A stretch of 64,000 nucleotides of DNA from Polytrichum commune (Eukaryota > Streptophyta > Polytrichopsida > Polytrichales > Polytrichaceae), in the NCBI GenBank assembly GCA_950295325.1, contig OX485804.1, positions 65,254,533-65,318,532 on the forward strand. The letters run 5' to 3'. The notes beneath the pieces are model-generated. The model was not told the DNA's origin. It saw only the letters and a program-made list of their open reading frames with translations, and searched no databases. The position numbers and the translations under genes are program-made. Positions 48,741-58,803 of the stretch are shown one piece after another (the first letter of the stretch is position 1; every line of letters starts with the position of its first letter).

Positions 48741-49295
48741 TGTTACCCGATATAGCACTTATTGTTTGGTGGACAACGTGTAATCCCCCATTGCCTTCAT
48801 AACAAAACTATGTTAGTGAGCAAGGACATACCTTCAGGAAGAAAAGGGTGTTGTTCTTTTCAATAATGTTACCCGATATAGCACTTATTGTTTGGTGTAC
48901 AACGTGTGATCATGCTCTAAGTTATAATCCCCCATTGTCTTCATAATAAAACTATGATAGTGAACAAGGACATATCTTCGGGAAGAAAAGGGCGTTGTTC
49001 TTCTAAGTACTGTTACCCGATATAGCACTTATTGTTTAGTCTACAACGTGTGATCATGCTCTAAGTTATAATCTCCCATTTCCTTCATAATAAAATTATG
49101 TTAGTGAGCAAGGACATATCTTTGGGAAGAAAAGGGCATTGTTCTTCTAAGTAATGCTACCCGATATAGCACTTATTATTTGGTGTACAACGTGTGATCA
49201 TGCTCTAAGTCGCAATCTCCCATTGCCTTCAAGAGAAAACTATGTTAGTGAGCAAGGACATATCTTCGGGAAGGAAAGGGTGTTTGTTCTTGTTT
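48741..49295. repeat. Four-unit tandem repeat, 144-bp unit
   Basis: Units start TGTTACCCGATATAGCACTT at 48741, 48867 and 49011, with a diverged fourth at 49155 (TGCTACCCG). Units 2 and 3 are exactly 144 bp. Unit 1 lacks about 18 to 20 bp around GATCATGCTCTAAGTTATAA. It is non-coding and probably a local minisatellite. Confidence 0.9.
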
Positions 49296-49299
49296 CTTG

Positions 49300-50135
49300 A
49301 TGATGGGCAATGGGCATGATACTCTCCATTTATAGGGACTTGAAAATGAAATTTGAGAATTTCCAAACCTTATAAAAGAGTGTACGAAGTTGACCATTCA
49401 GAATTATATTGACATGATCGGTTAACTTAGTGAGGCGAAACTGGAACATCTCCAATCCCCGGTTTTCATGAGATTCGGGTTTCAGAATTGCGATAACCCC
49501 GTATTTAAGGATGAATTTTGGGTGAGTACAAGAGAATGTTTTTCAGGGAAGTGTATATATATCTTCCCCTCGTGTTCATGGCATGCGTTGCTATTTATGG
49601 GGTGATATGGCTCTTGGAGTTTACAAGTCACGAAGTTAGGTCTTAATTATAAGCCCTTGGGATTGGAAGCCACTAGGCCGCATGGGCCTGCACACGATGA
49701 CACAACTTAAGCCATGCCCTGCCAAATTTAACACGTCTATTTTCCCCTCTTCGTTTCAACTTTTGAGGGATCCCTGGCCTGCGTTTCCAAGGGACAAAAT
49801 AATTAGGCCCTCGGCATCTGCTTGGCCCCACCCAATGTGGTGAGGGTGTACCTGGAAATGGGCATGGTCGCCATGGTTGGTTTGAACCCGACCTCTATAA
49901 CTAATGTAGACTCCCAATCGGTGTCCAGGGATGGGAGTGTTTCCGGTAAACAAAATTTGGATTTCTTTAGTAGATTGACGTACACTTCATAGGATTTTGT
50001 TAGAATGATCGGCAACTTTGCCTAAAATCTTGAGCTTCGACTGGTTACTCTTTTATACTCAACTGGCTCATATGTCATCAGTCGTTGGATCTCCATGTCC
50101 GTAGTTCTCAGTTTTTCCCACATATCCTCATTTAC
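49300..50135. other. Intergenic DNA, nothing recognised
   Basis: Short frames only, with no repeat identified. Confidence 0.4.
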
Positions 50136-50138
50136 TTA

Positions 50139-51983
50139 GGGTGAGATTCCATGTAGGGCACTCACCCATTAGATTCTAGATAATAGTGGATTGGAGGTTG
50201 TGAGCCCAAAAGCATGTGCCCACATGTGTTTTAAGTTGAGAATGGGTTAAGGTTTGGGTTTGGATTTATTATGACTTTATCAAAACATAAAAAGAGTGAG
50301 GTTGTGCGTGTGCATGCAATTTAAACTTTAGGGAGGGGCCTTGGGCCTGTAGGGGTTAGAATTAGAAGCATTAGTTTGGATGATCAGCTAAGGTTAAAAG
50401 TTAGTGTTTAAGGCAGTAGGGTTAAACTCGTAGTTTTAGTGTTAAGTTAGGGAACCGCTAGTGCCCATTTAGGAGGGGGTGAGAGAGCTAAGGTTTAGTC
50501 GACCTCATTGAGGTCGGGGACTGTCCATTTTGGGTGCTGGTCTCAACCGCCCTAGAGATTTCCGGGTCTGAGGACTCAGGGAAAGAAGTTACGCTGGAGG
50601 CCTCTCGGTAGATAGACAGGGGGAGGCTCGGAACGGAACAAGGCGGCGGCAACACCGCAGCTGGGTGGATCCCAGCTTACAGGAGGCGACCATTGACTTG
50701 AATCGGGGGTTGGGTAGAGGAAAAGGGATGAAGCTGGAGGAGCGAGTTCGGAGGGGAGCGGCATCCACCGAACCAGGGAAGGACTGAATCAAAAAAGGGG
50801 ATTGAATTCCCTGAGCTGCGGCAGAATTGAGCAACGTTGGGACTCTCATACGAAGGAGGATGTGTGACTCGGAGAGGTGCACTAATCTGATGGAATTCTG
50901 ATGCCTCTTTGACTTGCGAATGTGACTGAATTATTGACCAGCAGTGAATCAGTGCGGAAGCGCTGAAGAAATTCGGCCAGGGGGTAAATGTGGGTGGCGG
51001 AGCTCCAATCAGAATGTAAGAGGGCTGCCTCAAGGCAAGGAGGAGCGTAGGGGAGAGGTTCGAAGGAGGCTGGTGGCTGTAAGGCGGGAGATCCCTCTCT
51101 TGTGGGTGGGGGAAATGTGGTTGGTCTAGGTGGGAGTGAAGAGGAGAGTGTGACTGCGGCCGAGGAAGGCGAGGAGGAGGTAGCGCTGGGGGTAACAGGG
51201 GCTGTAACTGGGCCACGGGCAGAGAATGGAGCTGGGCCGAACTGAGGGTGACTGGTTACCAGGTTGCTGGGGGGCCGAACCAGGGAGTAATTAGGTGCTA
51301 GGTGGGGTGTAGATGTGGGGTACATTATGGCAGAAGGGTCGGATGGAGGCACTCACTAAAGCTATGGGTAGTTGAGGATGGGCTTAGGGGAATGTGCATT
51401 TAGGAGGGGATTGCCAAGGCTGGGTTAGGGTGAAAGGTGTTTATGAACACTATAAGCCGGTGGGCATGTCCAAGTGTTGTTGTGATTGTCATTAGTTGAA
51501 TAAAAGGGCTTTTCTCATGTGTGATGTAATGGGTAAATCAAGAATTGAAGTAAGGTGGTTAGATTCATGTGGGCTCAGAACCCCCCTAGGATACAAACGC
51601 ACTTAAGGGGGGAGGTTCTGGGTCTCACAGAGGTGTTTGAATGTAGTTAAGCACAGTCGTTATCCAATCACATTCCGGTGGTTCATTAGAATGTGGAGGG
51701 TGGTTGGCACATGCCGGTAGACTTTCATACGTCCACTAAAAATCTTCAACTTACAAGTGTTGGTCATTGAAGAATTAAGGATGGTTGAAGACTCAAGAGA
51801 ACCAATGCCAACCCTTGGTAACTAAGAGGAGGAGGTTAGTAGGAGGACCCGGATTTGAGAAGATGGAGTAGCTAGTTGGCACATACAAATCCTACCCCAC
51901 CAAATTTCCTCCACATTTAGGCGGGTTTCTCCTCATTCACACTAGAAATATGGTGGACAACTGGCCTACATGGAAACTCACCC
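50139..51983. mobile_element. Non-autonomous TIR element with GC-rich cargo
   Basis: TTA|GGGTGAGATTCCATGTAGG at 50136 and CCTACATGGAAACTCACCC|TTA at 51986 are inverted ends of more than 40 bp, extending to TAGATTCTAG. Subterminal motifs (ACATTCCGGTGGTTCATTAG, near 51670) also occur in the smaller element at 52361-53112. In contrast to that 750-bp relative, about 1 kb of GC-rich sequence (50500-51350) lies inside. It carries minus-strand Pro/Ser-rich frames of 156 and 179 codons (50882-51352, 50677-51216). It could be a captured gene fragment (Pack-type), but I cannot name the source. No transposase was seen. Confidence 0.65.
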
Positions 51984-52360
51984 TTAGAAAATAATAAGAC
52001 CTTGGCCCTAGTGATTTAAAATTCACTTGTAATATACTCGGTTTCAATTATTGACTCTCTTTCTCTGTTTAAAAAAAGAAGAAATGTCGACCTATCTATG
52101 TCTATCTCTATTCATCTTAGGGAAACATGAGGCCAAACAACCAACACCAATGAAATAATAACCAAAGGAAAATGTATTCACTTGGAGGGATGCGACAACC
52201 CCCAAAACACCCAAGGACTGCTACAAGGCACTAGAGCCCCTACCACCTAAAAAGTTGGCCATTCCATCTAGTGTTAGGGTGGTTCTATGAAAAATGATAA
52301 CCTCTAGCACCCTACGTACTATCAAATTTGCTAAAAAGATTCTCCTTTGAAGGGGGTTCA

Positions 52361-53112
52361 TCTCAATGAGAAACCATGTAGGCTGCTCGCCCACTAGATT
52401 CTAGATAATAGTGGGTTGGAGGTGTTCTCATGTAGATAAACAAAAAACAACTAACCAACCACATTTTGGTTCCCTACTAGAATGTGGATGACCATGGCCT
52501 TGGGCCACTAGACTTCCATGCACCCACCAAACACGTGAAATAACAATACACTCTAAACTCCGTAATATCACATTTGTGGCAACCAAAGTGCACGTGATAT
52601 TACAGAGTTTTGTAGTGTTAGCATGGATGCGTAATACTATAGAATTAGTGTAGCATGTGACACTATGGAATAACACAAAGTGCAACATTTTAAGGTGTGG
52701 TGTGGTCCACTCCACTTGCCCTTCCCGGGTGATGTGGCATATGCATGCACCAACATTCAACAAGTGAAATAAGAAGAAGTACAATAATAAGGATAAGAGG
52801 GTGACACTCCATGTATTGACACATGGTGCAATGCGAGGGTGTGGGTTGACTTCTTTGGTGGTTTCCATTAATGACAAAATTCATGATATAAGGGAGAGAA
52901 ATGTGACAATAAAGAGTGAGAATTGAACTAGGAACATATGTTCCCTAGGGTTTCGGAACATTAGAGAATAAGTGACATTATGGGGGTTGATAATATGGAG
53001 TTTAGGGTGTAATTGGTTGGGTATACAAACACTATCCCACCAGATTCCATCTACATTTGTCATAATTCCCACTAGAATTCGGTGGGCAAGTGGCCTACAT
53101 GGAACCTCACCC
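52361..53112. mobile_element. Smaller relative of the 50-52 kb TIR element
   Basis: The right end (GCCTACATGGAACCTCACCC, then TAA) matches the larger element. The left end is diverged (AACCATGTAGGCTGCTCGCCCACTAGATTCTAG). Matching subterminal repeats (ACTAGAATGTGGATGACC near 52483) support kinship. A 149-codon minus frame inside shows no domain. Confidence 0.6.
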
Positions 53113-53139
53113 TAAACACCTTTTGCAGAACCATCTTGG

Positions 53140-53410
53140 CCATAAACATTGCACTTATTCCAAATGAGATATTTACCCTTGTGAGCATGTTCTTGCTCTT
53201 CGTTACAAAATCTTTCATTTTCCTCATTCCAAATTGTCCAAATGGTTAATGCCTCTAAAAAGATATCAAGTCTAATTCCACATACATGGCCTCTTCATAT
53301 TGCTTTGCCAAAACTTCCTTAAGCTAGTTGAGTCCATTTAGGACATGCTAGTTGTGACGTGAAGTTTGTACCCTTTGGGTTTCCAAGGCAAAGATTCAAA
53401 AGTCTTGGTG
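53140..53410 (-). pseudogene. LINE ORF2 C-terminal extension fragment
   Basis: A minus frame reads EALTIWTIWNEENERFCNEEQEH then KYLIWN. This is like the RGIxLWTIWxERNxxxF...QWH...KxxIW segment found after the zinc-binding region of L1-like plant LINEs. It is short and without flanking domains. Confidence 0.6.
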
Positions 53411-54790
53411 AGCGAAATGGACCTGAATGGTATTACTAAACGACTTAAACTCTAATCTAAGTTTAGTTGCTGTAAAATAAGCAACTTAGACCTCTTATAC
53501 ATATTTTAATAACTATAATAGAACCCAATCTATCCTAAAATCTATTTTAATCATTTATAAGTGTAAGAAATTTTCATTGAGAAATTAAAATAATGAAGTT
53601 TTAGAGCTACCTCACAAAACGCCTACAACTTCTAGAGAAAAAATTAGATAATTGTAAGATAACTTGGACTATAAAAAATATTTTTGAAAGATCTATAAGG
53701 GCATTTAAAGTTTGTAGAAAATGAACATTAACACAGCCCGTGGTCGACCTTTGAAGTCAGTTGTGTTTTACAAACCACGGGCTTCAAAATATTCACTACT
53801 AGTCTAAGAATTTTTTTATTACTTTCCTACCAACTCAAGATCATATAGCATTGAAATGTATTATGGAATCTAATTACCACCTAAAGCTAAAAAATAAATA
53901 CAAGAGAACCAACGCTTTTTTTTATTGAAAGGGAGAAATTATGTCATCATCACCTACAATATTAAACTATCATTCAAATGCCTCACACCAACTATATCTT
54001 AGAGAGTTTCATTCCTCTATAGTTTCATACTCTACTATAAAAAAAAACTAATTACTACGTCCTTCGCCAAAAGTGAGAGTAGACCGGAAAAAAATTGAGG
54101 GTTGGAGGATGAGGAAGATCCAAGAATTAGCCTTCAGAGGTTCGAATCCTCTACATGTTGAAGTTGAAAAATGAAAGATGATTGAAGGCAAAGTTGAGGC
54201 CTCCTTTTAAAGGGTTGCCTCGAAAGGTGGTGGTAAGTCTCTTCTTGGACTTTTGCGTCGTCAATCTCTTGGTTGATTGGTGAAAAATTGTCGCTGTCTA
54301 TTTACTTAGAATACTTCTATTTTGATTTGGTTCTCGCAAATTTTTATCCGATTAATATTTATCCATCCATTGAGTTTATAGTATTGAAAAAAAATACCAT
54401 ATAATGTTTTATCGTCGAGGAAATTTATACTAAATCAAGAGAAACTTTTCACCATTCATGTTAAAGTCAACTTGCCACCCACTTCATCCAACTGTCTTAG
54501 ATACCTCCTTTTTAGATATTTTTTTAAATGGCTTTGGATTTATAAAATATGCCCTTGAGCTATTATTGCCAAATCCAACTCATGCCCTTATTCAATTAGC
54601 TTAACCTTTTGATAATATAATATAATATAAATTTAGTCCTCTCTAAATAATAAAATAATAAATCACTAACATCCATTATTTAAGACCTCATATAACTAAG
54701 TTAATTTCTATAATTAATATGATGATCATTGAATCTATAATTCTTTTTACAACCTGAATGACAATGATGTTAAGTTTATTTGATGAAATA
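53411..54790. other. AT-rich DNA, nothing recognised
   Basis: It includes a perfect 10-bp inverted repeat (AGCCCGTGGT at 53735-53744 and ACCACGGGCT at 53774-53783). AGAGGTTCGAATCCTCT at 54136-54152 resembles a tRNA T-arm, but no tRNA body surrounds it. Confidence 0.5.
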
Positions 54791-54799
54791 ATCAAATAG

Positions 54800-56127
54800 A
54801 ATCTTCACAGTAGCAAACACTATTAAGCTCAAAGGAGATTTGAATCAACCACAACCAAACATTCCGCACTTAAATGCAAGTTTGTAAATAATGCTTAATG
54901 ATTTTACAAATGTAAAGTTGACCAAATGGAAGTACAATAGAATTAGAGAACAAATTGTACAAGCAAAATACACACATAGAAAGACATATGAACAATGTTT
55001 GGAATGAGATGGTCACTTTCACCCCTTGCCTTGGCCTTTATTGCATTTTTCTTCTTTGGCTCATACAATGCATATGGGATATACCAACTACTACCTTCCC
55101 ACAAACCTCATGGATTTGTTGGAACCTTATCCATTCGTATAACTTTATTTTTTACTGCTCAATGACCACAAGCAACCTAATGGTCTACCCCCAACACTCC
55201 AACTTTATGAGTAGTCAAAGACTTGTAATTCCATTGCTCTCGTTAGTCCTTGATGCCTATCCTTTGCAAATGTTTGTATAAGCACGTCCGCTAACATGTC
55301 CTCCATTATATAATATTTCAAACATGTTGGATTGAAATGATGTTGGACATCCATGTGTTTCGCGTGCAAATTATGTGTGGGATTCTTTGCAAACGCTATA
55401 CATCCGCTAGATGTTGCCTAAGCCAAATGACCTCTTTCGTGCAATGGCTAGTGGCCATGTACTCTGCCTCCATCGTAGATGATGCAAGGGTTGTTTTTTT
55501 CGTGCATTTCCACGAAACAACTCCAATGCCCACAAAGAACACGTACCCCGTGGTGGATCTTCAGTCGTTTGTATCTCCCGCCCACTCCGAGTTACTAAAT
55601 TCTTTCAAGGCAATATCCTTGCCTCCAAGACATAATTTGAAATCCAATGTGCCTTTCAAGTATCTCATCATGCATATTACGGCCATCCAATACAATAGAC
55701 TAACCCTCGACATGAAATGGCTCCCCATACTTACTGCAAATGCAAAATCGGCCTTTGTACCCACAATCACGTAAACTAAAGGAGCCCACCTCCTGAGAGG
55801 GAGGAAGTACCCCTTACGGTGACGCTTGGTCAAACATGATCACGGTAAAGAGGAACGGGCTCCCATTCACGTAAAGGTAAAAGAAACTCGGACGTTGTTT
55901 TTATTTTATTTTATTACCCATAATTACATACATGAGTGATCCTATCACTACCTTTTATGGAATTCCTTCCATTTCTGCTTGCACATTCTCAACAAAATTG
56001 TACAAAAACCTCAATAACTTAGAGATTATATCAAATGGGATTCCAAGTGGTTTGCATTCCTTCATGTTAAAACGCTTCAAGACCTCCTCAATGTACCTCC
56101 TTTGGGTCATGGTGTTGGTATGGGCTT
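54800..56127 (-). mobile_element. Ty1/copia remnant (RT end, RNase H, start of 3' LTR)
   Basis: From the gypsy LTR junction downwards the minus strand has a copia RT end (RRYIEEVLKRFNMKECKPLG, then GSLMYVI). A foreign 141-bp insert follows, then TKADFAFAVSMGSHFMS, RNase H (SNSEWAGDTND, RSTTGYVFFVG, SSTMEAEYMA), and a shifted MDVQHHF...DMLADVLIQTFAKDRHQGL tail. A purine-rich AAGTTGGAG lies just before TGTTGGGGG at 55196, the probable 3' LTR start. The LTR's far end is not resolved, so 54800 is a guess. At least two frameshifts or stops make it inactive. Confidence 0.8.
55758..55930 (+). mobile_element. Small retroposon-like insert in copia RT, with 16-bp target duplication
   Basis: TACCCACAATCACGTA (55758-55773) and TACCCATAATTACATA (55915-55930) match at 13 of 16 positions. 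They bracket a 141-bp insert that ends TTGTTTTTATTTTATTTTAT. Removing it restores contiguous copia RT sequence. The insert could be a SINE or a truncated retroposon. Pol III boxes are not obvious. Confidence 0.65.
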
Positions 56128-57689
56128 TGTGAGGCCAAACCCCCCACCCTTAAGCGTCCGTAGTCCGAGTAGTGGGTTTGGGCTCACATTCCTCCGCGGT
56201 ATTGGATTTGGACTTGGATGAGTCCATAGTGCAAGGTTCACCCTTCAAGTGGTCTTGGATTTAACTAGCTCCTTCATAAACCCAGCTCCTTCATAAACCC
56301 AGCTTCTTAGCTTCTAACTAAACAAACCCAGCTCCTTCATAAACCCAGCTCCTTCATGAACCCAGCTCCTTAGCTTCTAACTAAACAAACCCAGGTCCTT
56401 CATAAACCCAGCTCTTTACTTTCTAACTAAACAAACCCAGCTCCTTCATAAACCCAGCTCCTTCATGAACCCACAACTTTGTAGTTGTAATCCCCAACTA
56501 CCTCACTAATTATTCAAGCCCTTAACTAATCTTCCTACCTAATTTCCCTAATTCTACTAACAACCCCTTTCTAATCACACAATTCTTCTCTAATCCTAAA
56601 ATCCTAAAATCCTAGAGAGGAGAGGGGGAGAGAGAATTTCCTAACTTCACTAAGACTAACTAATCCACACAAGTATATTTTTGCACTCATCACAACATCA
56701 AGTGCTCAACTCTTAAACATGGAACTTGCAACCACGTGTATTTAAAACATGAACTTAAAGTACCACAAATTGGAATCATGAATTAACTTTAAAATCCTTC
56801 ACGTCAACACTAATTCTACCAAGAGGTCAAGCCCTCTTCAAGGCTAACAAGCCTTGGCTCTCAAACTAAAAACTAAGCACACACATGTGCTCCAATATGG
56901 CTTCCCACACCCACACTTATAACTCGTGGGGTGCCTTGGAGCACAAAGGAAAGAGAGGATGAGTGAGGGAAGAATGAGGGATTATATAGTAAGCTTGAGG
57001 GGGTGAGCACCCTCAAGGCTCACGATAAGCCCTTGAGATTTCCTCCTACTTAGTAGGCGCCAATCCTATCTTCTAAGTCTTCCTCCCTCAAATGATCAAC
57101 AAGGATCCTAATTCGAACATTTAACTAGCCTTGGCTTTCTACCTACCACACTTTACCAACTTTGGGATGCTTCAACCCAAACTTAGCCTCCTTCGCTTTC
57201 CGCCGCCATAACTTTCTCCCCTTACTTTCCCAAATCGTCGCTCACCACTTAATTCAAACCACGATGCTTAACTCGTGATTTGATTGGTGCTTTGAGAATT
57301 TGCTTATCCTCCACCTTGCATTCTTCCTTGGGCCTTCCCCATTAAGTGGCCATGATGAGGTGGTCCACTTGTGCGCTCCATGTGATCCTCCATTCATCCC
57401 AATTCGAATGCACTTGCCTCTTGAGTCACTTTGGTTGTCTCCATCCATTTGTACTAGCCTACTCACTAACTACTCAATCCAAGTTCTCCTTACCTATCCT
57501 CATTCACTCAAATCCTTCCGAAGGTAAAAACACAATAACAACTCACATCCTAGCCTCTTACAACATGGTACTTCTAAGACTAACATTTCACTCTTTTTAT
57601 ATTTTTGTGAAGTAACATGCTACTTCAAAGTGCATCAACTAACGTTTCAAGGGTCTAAGACTAAATGTGGGCACCCTTTTGGGCTCACA
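56128..57689 (-). repeat. LTR of the gypsy element
   Basis: The terminal inverted ends TGTGAGGCCAAAC and TTTTGGGCTCACA fit TG...CA termini. The left boundary is exactly where copia sequence stops. A TATA-like CTATATAAT lies on the minus strand at 56989-56981. Inside is a compound tandem repeat. With only one LTR in view, the ends are inferred, and so is the strand. Confidence 0.7.
56254..56472. repeat. Compound tandem repeat inside the LTR
   Basis: CTCCTTCATAAACCCAG (17 bp) recurs seven or more times, interleaved with a 29-bp unit (CTTCTTAGCTTCTAACTAAACAAACCCAG) three times. Higher-order units are about 63 bp. Confidence 0.85.
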
Positions 57690-57693
57690 TAAT

Positions 57694-57709
57694 TGGCGAC
57701 CATCGGGGG
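57694..57709 (+). other. tRNA primer-binding-site-like sequence, plus strand
   Basis: TGGCGACCATCGGGGG starts 4 bases after the LTR end CACA. It begins with TGG, the complement of the tRNA CCA end, and resembles the arginine-tRNA-type primer sites of plant gypsy elements. Its strand is opposite to that of gag-pol; see findings. Confidence 0.5.
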
Positions 57710-57750
57710 ATGAATCCAAACATCTCTTGCTCCAAGGGTAAGTTGCCTAG

Positions 57751-58803
57751 TCAAGCTCGGTACTCCTTACATCTACTTCCCGATGTACGGGTAGGAAAGA
57801 GCTCACCATTCAACGTTTCCAATTGAATTGAATTATTAGGAAAGACCTCATAGACAAGGTAAGGTCCTAACCATACCGCATTGAATTTCGCCGGAAATTC
57901 AAGCTTTCGTGCGTCTTGAATCATGACCATCATTCCCGGTGTTAGGGCCCTTCTCTTATGTCGTTTGTCGAAAGTAATCTTTCTCCTTCTTTGGATTGCC
58001 TCAATATGTTGAGCCGCCATTCTCCTCCCTTCGTCAAGTGCTTCCAAATCGGTTAGTCGATTTCGTAAGGATTGACTTTCGGTAAGTCTCGTACTCACGG
58101 CCACCCTAAGTGACTCGACTTCATATTCGATTGGTAGTGTCGCTTCAAGACCATAGACTAAGGAAAATGGTGTAGCACGCGTAGTTACCTTATAGGTTGT
58201 ACGGTATGCCCAAAGTGCCGCCGTTAGTTTCGTATCCCAATCCCGCTTCGAGTCTATAACCGTCTTGCGTAGTATACTCACCAAAATTCCGTTAACCCTT
58301 TCTGTTTGTCCATTGGTTTGTGGGTGGTAGGGAGTAGTCTTCCGGTGATCAATTTTAAATTTCTCTGTCATCTCTCGAATCAAGTCATTCAAAAAGTGAG
58401 TACCCCTATCGCTTACTAGGATCTTCGGCACCCCGAACCGCGAAATTATGTTTTCGTACATAAATGTTGCCGCGTGTTCCGCCGTGTCGGTCTTCACCGC
58501 TTTGGCTTCCGCCCACTTGGTGAGGTACTCGGTTGCCACCACAATATATTTCATTCCTTTTGAAGATTGGGGATGGACCTGACCCACATAGTCGATGCCC
58601 CATTTTTCGAAAGGAATTAAGGGTAATGATACATGTAAAGGCATCTCCATTCTAAGGTCGTTTCGGGCATACCGTTGGCAAGCGTCGCATTTCCTTACAT
58701 AGTCATGGGCGTCCTTAAATAGTGTAGGCCAAAAGTAGCCCGCTCTAAGTATTTTTTGCCCGGTGAGTTGACCCGAGAAGTGACCGCTGCAAGCGCTATC
58801 GTG
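57751..58803 (-). pseudogene. Gypsy integrase, in frame with gag-pol after one TGA
   Basis: The frame of gag-pol continues after the TGA at 58806-58804, without another stop, to 57751. It contains the rest of the HHCC zinc domain (HDSACSGHFSG ... CDACQ). The catalytic core D,D35E follows: Asp in KWGIDYVGQV, Asp in ILVSDRGTHFLN, and Glu in HPQTNGQTERVNG, with 35 residues between the last two. It ends at TSGSRCKEYRA plus a stop, the usual end of such integrases. Integrase joins cDNA to host DNA. The TGA replaces what is normally a Cys or neighbouring residue at the start of the zinc domain, so full-length product needs readthrough or is lost. Confidence 0.85.

Noticed and set aside
48741-49295. 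CRISPR-like array
   Set aside because: The 144-bp units are repeats throughout with no unique spacers, and the DNA is plant.
54136-54152. tRNA T-arm-like AGAGGTTCGAATCCTCT
   Set aside because: The T-arm is good, but no acceptor stem or anticodon arm can be drawn upstream. It may be a SINE scrap or chance.
57254-57615. Frames of 70 to 89 codons inside the LTR
   Set aside because: They overlap in opposite strands in LTR DNA with no known motif.
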